DNA of 40,407 bases from Rhodobacterales bacterium (GCA_026400355.1 JAPLPE010000008.1:1-40407); one strand, 5' to 3'; counted from the stretch's first letter, positions 8,731-18,007 are shown. Notes: a model not told the origin generated them from the letters alone. A program made the numbers and translations.

Positions 8731-9780
8731 TCAGTCCATCGGGCGGCGTTTACGGAGAAGCTGGCTGATCGATACTGCGACGATCAGGCCGCCGCCGTAG
8801 AAGAGGTTCTGCACAAAGCTTTGCGCGCCGAGGAAGTTGAGCCCCATGATCCCGGTCGAAAGGAAATAGACCGCGACGAAGGCGCCGGGCGCGTTGAACC
8901 GGCCGGGGTAGAGGGTGGTAGAGCCGAGGAAAGCCGCCGCAAAGGCCGGAAGGAGGAATGCCAGGGCCGAGGACGGGTCGGCTGAGCCGCGCATTCCGGT
9001 GTAGAGCACGCCCGCCAGTGCGGCGATCCCGCCCGAGGCGATGAGGGCGCCGGCGCGCATCCGGACAACGTTGACGCCCGACAGGCGGGCGACCTCTCGC
9101 CCCCGGCCAACGAAGAGGAGGCGACGGCCAAGGGCGGTGTGCTGGAAGATGTACCAGATGATCGCGGTCAGGATCCCGGCATACCAGAACGATAGTGGAA
9201 CGCCAAGAAAACGGGTGAGGATCACCACATTCACGAGGTCGTTCGACACGCCGGAAATCACGTTGGACCCGGAAATCCACAGGATCACGCCGTTGATGAA
9301 ATAGCCCACGCCGAGCGTGACGATCAGGGAATGGATGCCGAACCAGATGATGAAGAAGGCGTTGATGGCGCCTACGGCGAGCCCGGCCAGCAGTGCCATG
9401 AAGATTGCGCCCTCGATGCTCCACCCCATGCGTACGTTCAGGACGGCGATGATCATCGATGACAGCGCCATGGTCGAGGCGACCGAAAGGTCAAAATCGC
9501 CAGTGGTGAGCGGGATGATGAGGCCCAGCGTCAGGACCACGATCATTGCGTTCGAACCCAGCATCGCGGCGTAGGAGTTCCACGAGAACATCTGGTCGGG
9601 TTTGAAGTAGCCGATGACGAGGATCAGCAGGATCCACGCAAAGACAAGGCCATAGCGTTCAAAGAAAGCCGTGTTCATGCGGCCCGCAGTTGGCGGGGCA
9701 AGGCGGCCCTCGAACGCGTGGAGGCGCTGCTCGAGGGCGGCGATGCGGCGTTCGTAGTCCTGCGGGGTCGGTGTGGTCAT
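8731..9780 (-). CDS. ABC transporter permease, ribose/sugar type (RbsC-like)
   Basis: A 349-residue inner-membrane permease of the branched-chain amino acid/ribose superfamily (BPD_transp_2). The core starts near residue 45 with FAWILLILVIGYFKPDQMF and has about 8-10 hydrophobic segments. It contains the family signature GLIIPLTTGDFDLSVASTMALSS (the GGIDLS-like loop that contacts the ATPase). An unusual addition is the N-terminal 35-residue soluble helix, YERRIAALEQRLHAFEGRL, a short coiled coil not typical of RbsC. It is the last gene of the catabolic operon, 12 nt after the ATPase gene. The substrate is inferred from context to be a hydantoin- or creatinine-like compound, not a sugar. Confidence 0.9.
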   Translation of the reverse strand: MTTPTPQDYERRIAALEQRLHAFEGRLAPPTAGRMNTAFFERYGLVFAWILLILVIGYFKPDQMFSWNSYAAMLGSNAMIVVLTLGLIIPLTTGDFDLSVASTMALSSMIIAVLNVRMGWSIEGAIFMALLAGLAVGAINAFFIIWFGIHSLIVTLGVGYFINGVILWISGSNVISGVSNDLVNVVILTRFLGVPLSFWYAGILTAIIWYIFQHTALGRRLLFVGRGREVARLSGVNVVRMRAGALIASGGIAALAGVLYTGMRGSADPSSALAFLLPAFAAAFLGSTTLYPGRFNAPGAFVAVYFLSTGIMGLNFLGAQSFVQNLFYGGGLIVAVSISQLLRKRRPMD

Positions 9781-9792
9781 GGAGATGTCCCG

Positions 9793-11334
9793 TCAGGCAG
9801 CAGGGGTGAGAGTGGTGGAGCGGAAGCAGGCCTCGGCAATCGCGTCCTTGGTCAGGGCTGCCCCGCTGAGTTCCTGCACGACCTTGCCGCGCGCGAAGAC
9901 AAGGACGCGGTGGCAGAGTTGCGCCAGTTGTTCGTAATCGGTCGAGCCGATGAGGATGCAGGCCCCTCCGGCAGCGGCACGGTCGAGCGCGTCCCAGATA
10001 TCCTGTCGTGCGCCCACGTCGACGCCCTGCGTCGGTTCGTCAAGCAGCATGAGTTGCGGTTCGACCTGAAGCCATTTGGCCAAGAGCGCCTTCTGCGCAT
10101 TGCCGCCCGAGAGTGCCGAGAGGGGCAGGGTGGGGATGTTGGGTTTCACGCCTGCCGTGGCACCCAAAGTGGCGGCGTGGCTCGCGATGTCCTGATCGAA
10201 GAGGCCGATGGCCCGCTTGAGCCGCTTCAGCACCGGCAGGCCCACGTTGTCGGAGACGGGGAGGGAACCCACGCCTGCCGCGCCCATGCGGTCGGCGGGG
10301 AGGTATACGATGCCGCGCGACAGGGCCTGTTGCGGGTCGATTGCCGCGAGGGGGAGGGAGCGGGAGCCAAGGCGCAGTCGGCCGGTTCTGGCCTTGCGAG
10401 CGCCATAGACGAAGGCGGGGACAGCGTCATAACCCGAGCCGATGAGGCCGGTAAGGCCAAGGATTTCCCCTTCGGTCATCGTCAGCGACACGGGGCCAAG
10501 GCCGGGGGCGGAGAGGTTTTCGATTGCGACCTGTGGTTCGGCGGCCGAGAGCGCTTTGCTTGCCCCGCCATAGGCCGACATGCTGCGCCCGATGATGCGT
10601 TCGACAAAGGCGTCATGTGAGGTGGTCTTGGTATCCACAGTGTCGATCAGCTTGCCATCGCGCAGGATCGTCGCGCGGTCAGTGATCTCGCGCACCTCGT
10701 CTACGTCATGGCTGACAAAGATCACACTCGCCCCTTCGGCCACGGCGGCGCGGACAAGGGCAAAAAGCTGTTCGACCCCGGCACGGGGCAGGAAAGGGGT
10801 GGGTTCGTCGAGGATCAGGACGCCCGGTTCCTTGGAGACACCGCGCAGGTCTTCGACAGCGCGGACGATGGCGAGGAGGGCCTGTTCGACGGGGGAAAGG
10901 CGCCCGACTTCGGCCCTTGGATCAAGGGCGAGATTGTAGCGGGCAAAGACCTTGGCCGCAGCGTCGAATTCGGTGGCCCAGTCGATATGCCAGTTGGATT
11001 TCGTGGCCAGATCGCCCAGCCGCAGGTTTTCAGTGACCGAAAGAGACGGGATCAGGCCCAGATGCTGGTGGACAAAGGCGAGGCCCAGTTTGCGCACCGT
11101 CGGGCCAGGGATCGGCAGGGGGGCATGGTGGCCGTAAAGGCGGACTTCTGCGCCGGGTTCGGGTGTATGGAACCCGGCCAGAACCTTGATCAGGGTGGAT
11201 TTGCCCGACCCGTTGGAGCCGAGCAGCCCATGCACCTCGCCGCGCCGCACGGAAAGTGCGACGCGGTCAAGCGCCAGCGCGCCACCGAACCGTTTGGAAA
11301 GGTTCGAAACCTGGAGCGCCAATTCTTCAGGCAT
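9793..11334 (-). CDS. ABC transporter ATP-binding protein, ribose/sugar type (RbsA-like, two ABC domains)
   Basis: A 513-residue protein with two nucleotide-binding domains, as in RbsA. Domain 1 has Walker A GSNGSGKST (residues 39-47), a degenerate signature (LSPVEQALL) and Walker B VLILDEPTPFLP. Domain 2 has the usual degenerate Walker A (GLTGLIGSGYD), a good signature LSGGNAQKALLAKWL and Walker B LMLLDEPTQGVDVG. It powers uptake through the adjacent permease. It sits 9 nt after the binding-protein gene in the operon. Confidence 0.95.
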   Translation of the reverse strand: MPEELALQVSNLSKRFGGALALDRVALSVRRGEVHGLLGSNGSGKSTLIKVLAGFHTPEPGAEVRLYGHHAPLPIPGPTVRKLGLAFVHQHLGLIPSLSVTENLRLGDLATKSNWHIDWATEFDAAAKVFARYNLALDPRAEVGRLSPVEQALLAIVRAVEDLRGVSKEPGVLILDEPTPFLPRAGVEQLFALVRAAVAEGASVIFVSHDVDEVREITDRATILRDGKLIDTVDTKTTSHDAFVERIIGRSMSAYGGASKALSAAEPQVAIENLSAPGLGPVSLTMTEGEILGLTGLIGSGYDAVPAFVYGARKARTGRLRLGSRSLPLAAIDPQQALSRGIVYLPADRMGAAGVGSLPVSDNVGLPVLKRLKRAIGLFDQDIASHAATLGATAGVKPNIPTLPLSALSGGNAQKALLAKWLQVEPQLMLLDEPTQGVDVGARQDIWDALDRAAAGGACILIGSTDYEQLAQLCHRVLVFARGKVVQELSGAALTKDAIAEACFRSTTLTPAA

Positions 11335-11343
11335 CTGTGTCGT

Positions 11344-12426
11344 TCACTCGATACCCCAGAGCGTCTTGAAGCCAGAGATGAAGGTATCGCCATAGCCGTC
11401 GTTGTAGTTGGCCGGAGTGCCCGCGGTCGCCACGTTTGCATCGGTGAAGATGTAGGCGGGCGTGTTGAGCAAGGTCACCTTGGGCAGGTCGCAAAGGACG
11501 CGCATGTTGGCATCGACGCCGGCCATGCCGACCCAGCCAAGGCTTTCGCCGACGACCATTTCAACGATGTCGCCATCGCGCATCATGTCGAGTACGAAGG
11601 GGGTGCCGTTGTAGGAGACGATCTTGGCCGAGGAGCCGGCGATCTGGATTGCGGGGGCAATGAACTGCGCCATGGAGTCATAGACCGGCAGGACGTAGTT
11701 GATCGACGGATCGGCCAGAAGCGCGTTCTGCACGGCCGACTGGCCCAGCGTCGCCCAGTCGTTCACGGGGACGTTGATGTAGGTCGATTTGCAGTCCGGG
11801 CAGTTTTCCGCGAGGTAATTGATGATCGCATCGCGGAGCGGCGCGGTCGGCGGGATTTCATCGGGGCCGACGACGAGCGCGTTGACCTTGCCGCCCGACT
11901 GGACGATGGCCCAGGCCGCGATGATCTTGCCAAAGGTCACATAATCGGTGTTGGCGGCACCATCCATGAATTCCGCGGTCGTCTGGGTGGTCGCATCCCA
12001 CAGGTGGGTCGCGGTAACCTTGACGCCGGCAGCCTGGGCTTCACCGATCTGGGGGGCCAGCATTTCGGCGGGGATGCCGCCCTGCAGATCGATCAGGTCA
12101 TAGCCTTCGGCCACGGCGGTGTTCATGCCCTGAATCCACTGGGTGGGGTCCATCTGGGTTTCCCAGGCCCGCAGTTCGAAGCCGACGATTTCGGCGGCCT
12201 GCTGCATGCCGGCGCTGATCGCGGCATTGAACGGGTTCGCGTTGGTCAGGGGGATGACGAACATCGTCTTGTCAGCCATGCAGGCCTTTGCGTCAAAGGC
12301 GTCGCCGGGGGCCACGAAGGCGGGCAGGGCGGTGAACTGGTCGACCAGCGCCTTGGCGGCGTCCATATCGGCCAGAGCGGGGCTGGCGAGGACCGCCAGT
12401 GTCGCCGCAGAAAGCAGGTATTTCAT
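11344..12426 (-). CDS. Periplasmic substrate-binding protein, sugar-ABC type
   Basis: A 360-residue exported protein. The signal peptide MKYLLSAATLAVLASPALA is followed by a mature type-I periplasmic binding fold (Peripla_BP_4-like), with the early motif MFVIPLTNANPFNAAISAGMQ and the middle VNALVVGPDEIPPTAPLRDA. It captures the substrate for the RbsA/RbsC-like pair that follows. The ATG overlaps the stop of the amidase gene (ATGA), so importer and hydrolase are translationally coupled. This coupling is the best argument that the ligand is the hydantoin/amide processed by these enzymes. Confidence 0.92.
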   Translation of the reverse strand: MKYLLSAATLAVLASPALADMDAAKALVDQFTALPAFVAPGDAFDAKACMADKTMFVIPLTNANPFNAAISAGMQQAAEIVGFELRAWETQMDPTQWIQGMNTAVAEGYDLIDLQGGIPAEMLAPQIGEAQAAGVKVTATHLWDATTQTTAEFMDGAANTDYVTFGKIIAAWAIVQSGGKVNALVVGPDEIPPTAPLRDAIINYLAENCPDCKSTYINVPVNDWATLGQSAVQNALLADPSINYVLPVYDSMAQFIAPAIQIAGSSAKIVSYNGTPFVLDMMRDGDIVEMVVGESLGWVGMAGVDANMRVLCDLPKVTLLNTPAYIFTDANVATAGTPANYNDGYGDTFISGFKTLWGIE

Positions 12427-13085
12427 GGGGTTACTCCCTGTGAGGTGGTTGATTTCGTGTTGGACAGGTATTCCGCCGCCTCGCTTGTGGTCACGAGGTC
12501 GGCGTATTTCGCACTCATGTCGAAAAGGTTCGCCTGATGGGGGCCGTCAGCCCGGTCGCCGCAGGCGTCCGAGACGACAAGGGTTATGAAACCATGGGAC
12601 ATGCAGTCCACGCAGGTTGCGCGGACGCAGCCCGACGTCGAGAGACCGCCCAGAAGGACGGTATCGGCGCCCATCGCGGTGAGGGTGGCGGCAAGCGAGG
12701 TGCCGAAAAAGGCCGAGGGGTATTGCTTGGTCACCATGATCTCGGACGGGAGCCGTTCGAGACCGGGGACGAGGTCGCCCAAGGGGTTGCTGCCAACAAA
12801 GCAGGTCAGGACCGGGGCCTTGCGGAAGAAAACGCCGCCATCGGCCCCGCCGGGGGTATAGCGCACCTCGGTCCAGATGACGGGCGTGCCCGTGGCGCGT
12901 GCTGCGGCGACCAGTTCGATGGCGTGGTCGCGGGCCTGTGCGCAGCCCTCGCCCCCGTAAAGGGGCGAGGCAGGATCAAAATAGGCCTGCGCAAAGTCCA
13001 CGAGGAGGACGACGGGGCGTTTGCCCCATGTCTGCCGGGCGTGGTAGCCCGCGCGGGCATAGTTCTGATCGAGCGTTTCGGTCAT
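12423..13085 (-). CDS. Isochorismatase-fold amidase, N-carbamoylsarcosine amidase-like
   Basis: A 220-residue cysteine hydrolase of the isochorismatase superfamily. The catalytic triad is readable: Asp30 (VLLVDFAQAY), Lys120 (MVTKQYPSAF) and Cys153 in the loop GLSTSGCVRATCVD. N-carbamoylsarcosine amidohydrolase of this family releases sarcosine, CO2 and ammonia, and the N-terminal extension YARAGYHARQTWGKRPVVLL resembles that enzyme. The superfamily is broad (nicotinamidase, biuret and maleamate hydrolases), so the exact substrate is inferred from the overlapping hydantoinase genes. Both ends overlap neighbours by ATGA. Confidence 0.8.
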   Translation of the reverse strand: MTETLDQNYARAGYHARQTWGKRPVVLLVDFAQAYFDPASPLYGGEGCAQARDHAIELVAAARATGTPVIWTEVRYTPGGADGGVFFRKAPVLTCFVGSNPLGDLVPGLERLPSEIMVTKQYPSAFFGTSLAATLTAMGADTVLLGGLSTSGCVRATCVDCMSHGFITLVVSDACGDRADGPHQANLFDMSAKYADLVTTSEAAEYLSNTKSTTSQGVTP

Positions 13086-14968
13086 TCGGCAGCGATCCGC
13101 TGGCCAAAGAACTGCGGGTCTTTCGGGGCGTCAAAGCCGGTTTCCTTCTTGGCGCGGGCCTTGAGTTCCCTGAGGTTTTCAAAGCCGCGGTCAAAGAGGG
13201 CGGTCTTGCCGCGCCTGGCGTCCATTTCGGCGCGGAGCTTGTCCGTCGCGCGCTGGTCAACCGTCGTGCCGTCGGTCACGACGCCATAACGGCGGGCGCC
13301 TGCGACGGTGACAAGGCCGCGTTCCACATCGGCCAGCACCTTTTCGACCGGGCGCTTGAGCGGGTCGCCCCAGCCGCCGCCACCCCAGGTGTTGAAGTGG
13401 AGAATGTCGCCGGGCTGAACCTGCACGCGGTCGCATTTGGACGGGATGTTTTCCGTTGAACCATTCTTGCGCACAAGCGTCTTGGTCGACCGCAGTCCGG
13501 GTTCGCCGCCGTTGACGCCCCAGGGGTAGGTGAGCCAGCGGTCATCGTGGATCGAGATTTCGCCGGCTTCCAGCATCTCGTAGGCGATGTTGATGCCGTT
13601 GCCGCCGCGATGCAGACCCGCGCCGCCACTGTCGGGAATGGTGGCATAGGTGCGGATGCGGAGGGGGAAGTAGGCCTCGAGAAACTCGTTGGGGACGTTG
13701 GTGAAGGCGGGCCACATCGAGTGGCCGTCGGGGCCGTCACCGACAGGCCGGCCCGGTACGCCGCCAAAGCCGATCTGGAAGAGCTGGAACCATTTCCCTT
13801 CCTTGTCAAAGCCCGAATACATAAAGTGCGGGCTGTCCGAGAAGCCTGCCGCATTGAGCGCGTCAGGTGCGCCCTGACCAAGGAGACCGCCCATGAGGTC
13901 GAAGATCCGGCCGAGCATGTGGGTCCGGCAGGAAAGGGCGGCGGGCTTCTTGGGTTTCAGGATGCAGCCCGCTGGGATGCGGACGTCGACAAGGTCATAG
14001 AAGCCGTCGTTGAAGAGGATCTGAGGGTCAAAGAGGTTTATCGTGAAGGCCCCGAAGAACATCTTGAACATCTCTTCGTTCAACAGGAAGTTGATCGAGG
14101 AGAGCGACTGCGGATCGGACCCGTTGAAGTCGAAGATCGCGACATCGCCTTCGCGCCAGAGGGTGCAGGCGATCTTGAACGGGCCGTTGCCCTGACCGTC
14201 ATCGTCGATCCAGTCGTGGAACTGGCTGGCCTTGTCCTTGCCCTCGGGGATGAAGAGCTTGATGATCGCGCCCATCGCGACCTTGTTGCGGTCGAGCATG
14301 TCGTGCATCGCCGAGATGTAGGTATCCACGCCGAAACGCTGGATGTTTTCGCGGACGCGACGTTCGGCAAGGCGGAGCGAGGCGATGATGGCGAGGAAGT
14401 CGGACTTGTTCCATTCCGGCATCCGGGTGTTGGCCAGAAGGATGTTGAACAGTTCTTCGTTCAGCTGGCCGTTCTTGTAGATTTTCGATGGGGGGATGAT
14501 GAGCCCTTCCTCGTAGATCATCTTTGCGTCTGTCGGCAGCGACCCCGGCACCTTGCCGCCCACGTCGGTCATGTGGCCGAACATGGCGGACCACGAGACG
14601 AGACGGCCGTCGTGAAAGATCGGCATCATCAGAAGCCAGTCGTTCAGGTGGCTGACAGCACCACCGCAGGAATAGGGGTCGTTGGTGAGGAAGATGTCGC
14701 CATCCTCGATCGTTCCCTGATAGCCCTGCATGAAGCCGTAAAGGAAGGAGCCGAACTGGCCCACGACCATCTTGCCTTCCTGATTGGCGATCATGGGGAA
14801 GGCGTCATGCTGTTCGCGGATGCCCGGCGACATGGCGGTGCGGAACAGGACCGCGTCCATCTCGGCCCGCGCATTGCGAAGCGCGTTTTCCACGATGTCG
14901 AGCGTGATCGGATCGACCTTGACCCGGGTGAAGGGGGTGGCGTTGGTCTGGATGATCTTTGCGGGCAT
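13082..14968 (-). CDS. hyuB: Hydantoinase/oxoprolinase family protein, subunit B
   Basis: A 628-residue protein of the hydantoinase B family (partner of subunit A in N-methylhydantoinase, acetophenone carboxylase, caprolactamase and 5-oxoprolinase). Seen: LDIVENALRNARAEMDAVLFRTAMSP near the N-terminus, IFLTNDPYSCGGAVSHLND, a central metal-binding region with FNGSDPQSLSSINF, and C-terminal PDSGGAGLHRGGNGINIAYE and FNTWGGGGWGDPLKRP. The ATG at 14968 (MPAKIIQT) is preferred to an upstream TTG. With HyuA it would open a cyclic amide at the cost of ATP. It overlaps the amidase gene by ATGA. Confidence 0.92.
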   Translation of the reverse strand: MPAKIIQTNATPFTRVKVDPITLDIVENALRNARAEMDAVLFRTAMSPGIREQHDAFPMIANQEGKMVVGQFGSFLYGFMQGYQGTIEDGDIFLTNDPYSCGGAVSHLNDWLLMMPIFHDGRLVSWSAMFGHMTDVGGKVPGSLPTDAKMIYEEGLIIPPSKIYKNGQLNEELFNILLANTRMPEWNKSDFLAIIASLRLAERRVRENIQRFGVDTYISAMHDMLDRNKVAMGAIIKLFIPEGKDKASQFHDWIDDDGQGNGPFKIACTLWREGDVAIFDFNGSDPQSLSSINFLLNEEMFKMFFGAFTINLFDPQILFNDGFYDLVDVRIPAGCILKPKKPAALSCRTHMLGRIFDLMGGLLGQGAPDALNAAGFSDSPHFMYSGFDKEGKWFQLFQIGFGGVPGRPVGDGPDGHSMWPAFTNVPNEFLEAYFPLRIRTYATIPDSGGAGLHRGGNGINIAYEMLEAGEISIHDDRWLTYPWGVNGGEPGLRSTKTLVRKNGSTENIPSKCDRVQVQPGDILHFNTWGGGGWGDPLKRPVEKVLADVERGLVTVAGARRYGVVTDGTTVDQRATDKLRAEMDARRGKTALFDRGFENLRELKARAKKETGFDAPKDPQFFGQRIAAE

Positions 14969-15009
14969 ATCAGAGAGCCTTTCCGACAATCGGGGCGTTG
15001 GTCGAGAGT

Positions 15010-15056
15010 CCCGGGGCGCTGCCCCGGACCCCGGGATATTTATGGACAGAAAATGA
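15010..15056. repeat. Intergenic hairpin repeat, copy 1
   Basis: A hairpin CCGGGGC-GCT-GCCCCGG (15011-15027) is followed by the conserved block CCCGGGATATTT and then GGACAGAAAATGA. The same block occurs at 20940-20998. Here it lies in the 107-nt gap between hyuA and hyuB and points against the direction of transcription of the operon, the only sizeable gap in it. Confidence 0.75.
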
Positions 15057-15075
15057 GTGGGCGCGGGTCATCGGA

Positions 15076-17292
15076 TCACCGGGCCTTCTCGTGGCCTTCG
15101 GGCCAGATGAGGATGTTGCCGACCTTGTCCACGATGCCGACATGGCCGGGCAGGATCAGAGCGGTCGCGTCCATTTCCGTCACGATGGCCGGGCCGTGGA
15201 TGCGGTTGCCGGATTTCAGTTTCGATCGGTCATAGATGTTCGCGTCGTGCCATTTCCCATCGGCATAGACGCGGGTGGCATGCATGACTGCGGCGCTGCT
15301 GTCCTGTCCGCCCTGACCATAGTCGCGGCCGATGAAGGGCTTTTCCTGACCCTGCACGACGGCGCGGAGGCCCACGAGTTCATGGGCTGCATCGAGGGCG
15401 AAGGTGAAGAGTTGTTCGTGTTCGCGGTCAAAGCTGTGGGCGATGCCCGCAATGCCGCCACGGTTGAATTCATCCGGGGTCACGTCAATGGTGAGCTTCA
15501 TGCCCTGACCCTGATAGCGTATGTCGATCTGGTACATCGTTTCCTGTTCGGAGCGGGGCACGCCTTCGTCCTCGAGATCGCCCGAGGCGCGGTCGGCCAG
15601 ATCGCGGAGCATGCCGCCGACCTCACGGTCGGAGGTGTTGGCGGTGGTGGTGACGAAGGTCTTGGACGCCTCGTTCCGAAGACGCGTCGTGGCGTCGCCA
15701 TAGGCGCAAAGCACGCCGGGACCGGGGGGCACGATGGAAGGCCAAGAGTTGATGAGTTTCGAGAGCGCGTTGCCATGAAGCGGGCCCGCGCCACCGAAGC
15801 CGATGAGGGCGAAGTCGCGGGGGTCGTAGCCCTGTTCGACAGAGACGAGGCGGAGCGCGCCGCACATGTTTTCGTTCACGATGGCAACGATGCCTTCGGC
15901 GGCGTCTTCGAGTGATTTGCCGAGGGCGTCGGCGATCTTTTGCACGGCACGGACGGCAAGGTCGCGGCGGATCGTCATGTCGCCGCCGAGTTTCGCGTCG
16001 GAGGGGAGGTAGCCGAGGACCACGTTGGCATCGGTCACGGTGGCCACATCGCCGCCGCGGTCATAGGCGGCGGGGCCGGGGACGGCGCCTGCGGATTTCG
16101 GGCCGACGCGGAGCGCCTTGGTCAGGTCAGGGACGTAAGCAATGGAGCCGCCGCCTGCGCCCACGGTGCGCACGTCGATGGAGGGGGCGCGGACGGTGAC
16201 GTCAGCCACGCGGGTTTCGCGGCGGGTGCGGGCGGTGCCGTTTTCGATCAGCGCTACGTCGGTCGATGTGCCGCCCATGTCAAAGGTCAGGAGGTTCTTG
16301 AAGCCCGCATTCTTGGCGATCCAGAGCGCACCCGACACGCCGCCGGCGGGGCCGGACATCAGGAGGTTGACCGGCTGGTCCATTGCGGCCTGGGCCGAGG
16401 AGAGGCCGCCGTCGGAACGGAGGATCTGGAGGTTCACGTCGCCCATCTTGGCCTTCAGCTCGCGCTGGAGGTTGGCCACGTATTTTGCGACGACCGGGCG
16501 GACGTAAGAGTTGACGACTGTCGTTTCCGTCCGTTCGTATTCGTACATTTCCGGCATCACGGCATGCGAGGTCGAGACGGGGATATCCGGCATGACTTCG
16601 GCCGCGATCTTCGCCACGCGGGCTTCGTGGATGTCGGAGACATAGCCGTTGAAGAGAGAGATCGTCAGCGCCTCGATCCCGCGGTCGCGGAGTTTCTTGA
16701 GATCCTTGCGCAGCGCTGCTTCGTCAAGCCCGACAAGGACCTTGCCCTTGCTGTCGATGCGCTCATCAGCTTCGATCGTGTCTTCGAGACGGGCGAGGGG
16801 GAGGGACTTGTTCCAGATGACCCAGCCGCCCAGGCCGCCGGGGACATAGGAGCGGGCGATCTGGAGCGTGTCGCGGTAGCCTTTGGTCGTCACGAGACCG
16901 ACGCGGGCACCCGAGCCGGTGAGGACGGTGTTTGTGGCGACTGTCGTCCCGTGCATGACTTCGGAGATTTCAGACGGTTTGATCCCGGCTTCGCGACAGA
17001 TCTTTTCGATGCCGTTCAGGACGCCGATGGAGCTGTCCTGCGGGGTCGAAGGGACCTTGGCCGACCAGACCTTGCCGTTGGCGGCATCCAGAAGAATGAG
17101 GTCGGTGAATGTGCCGCCCACGTCCACGCCGAGGCGCAGGCCGCCGGTGGGCCTGAGGCTGCGGACGCGCGGGGCGACCGTCGTGCCAGCATATTGTCCG
17201 GGCACGGCGGCGGTTTCGACGCGGGCGAGCCGCGCCTCGATCTCGGCCAGCCGCGCCTCATAGGTGCGGATCAGGTCTTCGGTCTTGCTCAT
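15076..17292 (-). CDS. hyuA: Hydantoinase/oxoprolinase family protein, subunit A
   Basis: A 738-residue ATP-binding subunit of the hydantoinase A family (ASKHA fold). The phosphate-binding motif is LGVDVGGTFTDLILLD (residues 54-69), the second is FDMGGTSTDVALI, and a late GFGGAGPLHGNAL is present. The start at 17292 is chosen because GGAAG lies just upstream and gives MSKTEDLIRTYEARLAEIEA; an ATG 15 nt earlier is possible. The first 30 residues form an extra charged coiled coil, absent from typical HyuA proteins of about 690 residues. In the family, subunits A and B together hydrolyse N-methylhydantoin, caprolactam or oxoproline, or carboxylate ketones. The neighbouring amidase favours hydantoin/lactam opening. 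Confidence 0.92.
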   Translation of the reverse strand: MSKTEDLIRTYEARLAEIEARLARVETAAVPGQYAGTTVAPRVRSLRPTGGLRLGVDVGGTFTDLILLDAANGKVWSAKVPSTPQDSSIGVLNGIEKICREAGIKPSEISEVMHGTTVATNTVLTGSGARVGLVTTKGYRDTLQIARSYVPGGLGGWVIWNKSLPLARLEDTIEADERIDSKGKVLVGLDEAALRKDLKKLRDRGIEALTISLFNGYVSDIHEARVAKIAAEVMPDIPVSTSHAVMPEMYEYERTETTVVNSYVRPVVAKYVANLQRELKAKMGDVNLQILRSDGGLSSAQAAMDQPVNLLMSGPAGGVSGALWIAKNAGFKNLLTFDMGGTSTDVALIENGTARTRRETRVADVTVRAPSIDVRTVGAGGGSIAYVPDLTKALRVGPKSAGAVPGPAAYDRGGDVATVTDANVVLGYLPSDAKLGGDMTIRRDLAVRAVQKIADALGKSLEDAAEGIVAIVNENMCGALRLVSVEQGYDPRDFALIGFGGAGPLHGNALSKLINSWPSIVPPGPGVLCAYGDATTRLRNEASKTFVTTTANTSDREVGGMLRDLADRASGDLEDEGVPRSEQETMYQIDIRYQGQGMKLTIDVTPDEFNRGGIAGIAHSFDREHEQLFTFALDAAHELVGLRAVVQGQEKPFIGRDYGQGGQDSSAAVMHATRVYADGKWHDANIYDRSKLKSGNRIHGPAIVTEMDATALILPGHVGIVDKVGNILIWPEGHEKAR

Positions 17293-17323
17293 CTTCTTTC
17301 TTCCCATCCCCGTGACAGTCTGT

Positions 17324-18001
17324 TCATTTGCGTGAGGTGCCGAAGACCCGGGCAATGAGCCCCGGTGCGCGGCGCGCCTCGGCCGCTTTTTCAAGTGCCT
17401 GTTCGGACAGGGTGAACAGCCGGTCAAGCTGGACACCGTGGCCGGCGATCATTTCGTCCTTTTGCGCGGCGTCGGCCTTGATCCGCGCCATTTCGGCCTG
17501 CACGCCTTCGATGGCGCCCGCAGCACGGTCGAGAAGCGCCATTGCGCTGTCGGTCGTCTGTTGCAGCCGGGCGGCGCGGGTTTCAGCCTCGTCCGCCGCA
17601 GCGAGCGCGCGGCCCGCGAGATCGCCCAGACGGTCGCGTTCATGCGTGCGCGCCTCGAGCGCGGCAGTAACTTTTTCCAGCGTGTCGGCCTGCGTGCCCG
17701 CGAGGGTTGCGAGGCGTTCGGTCAGCGTCTGGGCATTGTCGAGATCGGCGGACAGTTCCTCGATCTCGTCAAAGAGCGCCGACATGAGGTCGGCGGGGAG
17801 GGCGGGGGCAGCGTTGATAGCGGCCTTGAGGTTGCCGGGAAGCGCGGAAAGGTCGACCCGCCAGTAACCCTGATTGTCACGACGGGCGGGGACGACACCC
17901 TTGGCTATAGCTTCGCGCAGCTTGAGCCGGGACAGGCCAAGCCGTACCGCGGCCTCGGCCAGAGGCAGAAAGCTGTCGTTGGTATCAGACCCGCCGTCCA
18001 T
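17324..18001 (-). CDS. HTH-coiled-coil protein of unknown function
   Basis: A 225-residue protein that I cannot place in a named family. Residues 10-55 (FLPLAEAAVRLGLSRLKLRE and the following KGVVPARRDNQGYWRVDLS) look like a MerR/excisionase-type winged HTH. Residues 75-205 are a long Ala/Glu/Arg-rich coiled coil with regular heptads (for example ERLATLAGTQADTLEKVTAAL). The end is GLIARVFGTSRK. No ligand-binding or catalytic domain follows the HTH. It lies 6 nt after caiB and 31 nt before hyuA, so it is an operon member. It may be a local DNA-binding regulator or a scaffold; HyuA and the permease also carry short coiled coils. Confidence 0.7.
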   Translation of the reverse strand: MDGGSDTNDSFLPLAEAAVRLGLSRLKLREAIAKGVVPARRDNQGYWRVDLSALPGNLKAAINAAPALPADLMSALFDEIEELSADLDNAQTLTERLATLAGTQADTLEKVTAALEARTHERDRLGDLAGRALAAADEAETRAARLQQTTDSAMALLDRAAGAIEGVQAEMARIKADAAQKDEMIAGHGVQLDRLFTLSEQALEKAAEARRAPGLIARVFGTSRK

Positions 18002-18007
18002 TACGCC

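Noticed and set aside
10708-12537. A 609-codon plus-strand frame opposite the ABC genes
   Set aside because: It is the antisense shadow of the ATPase and binding-protein genes, with Gly/Asp/Arg-rich composition typical of such shadows.
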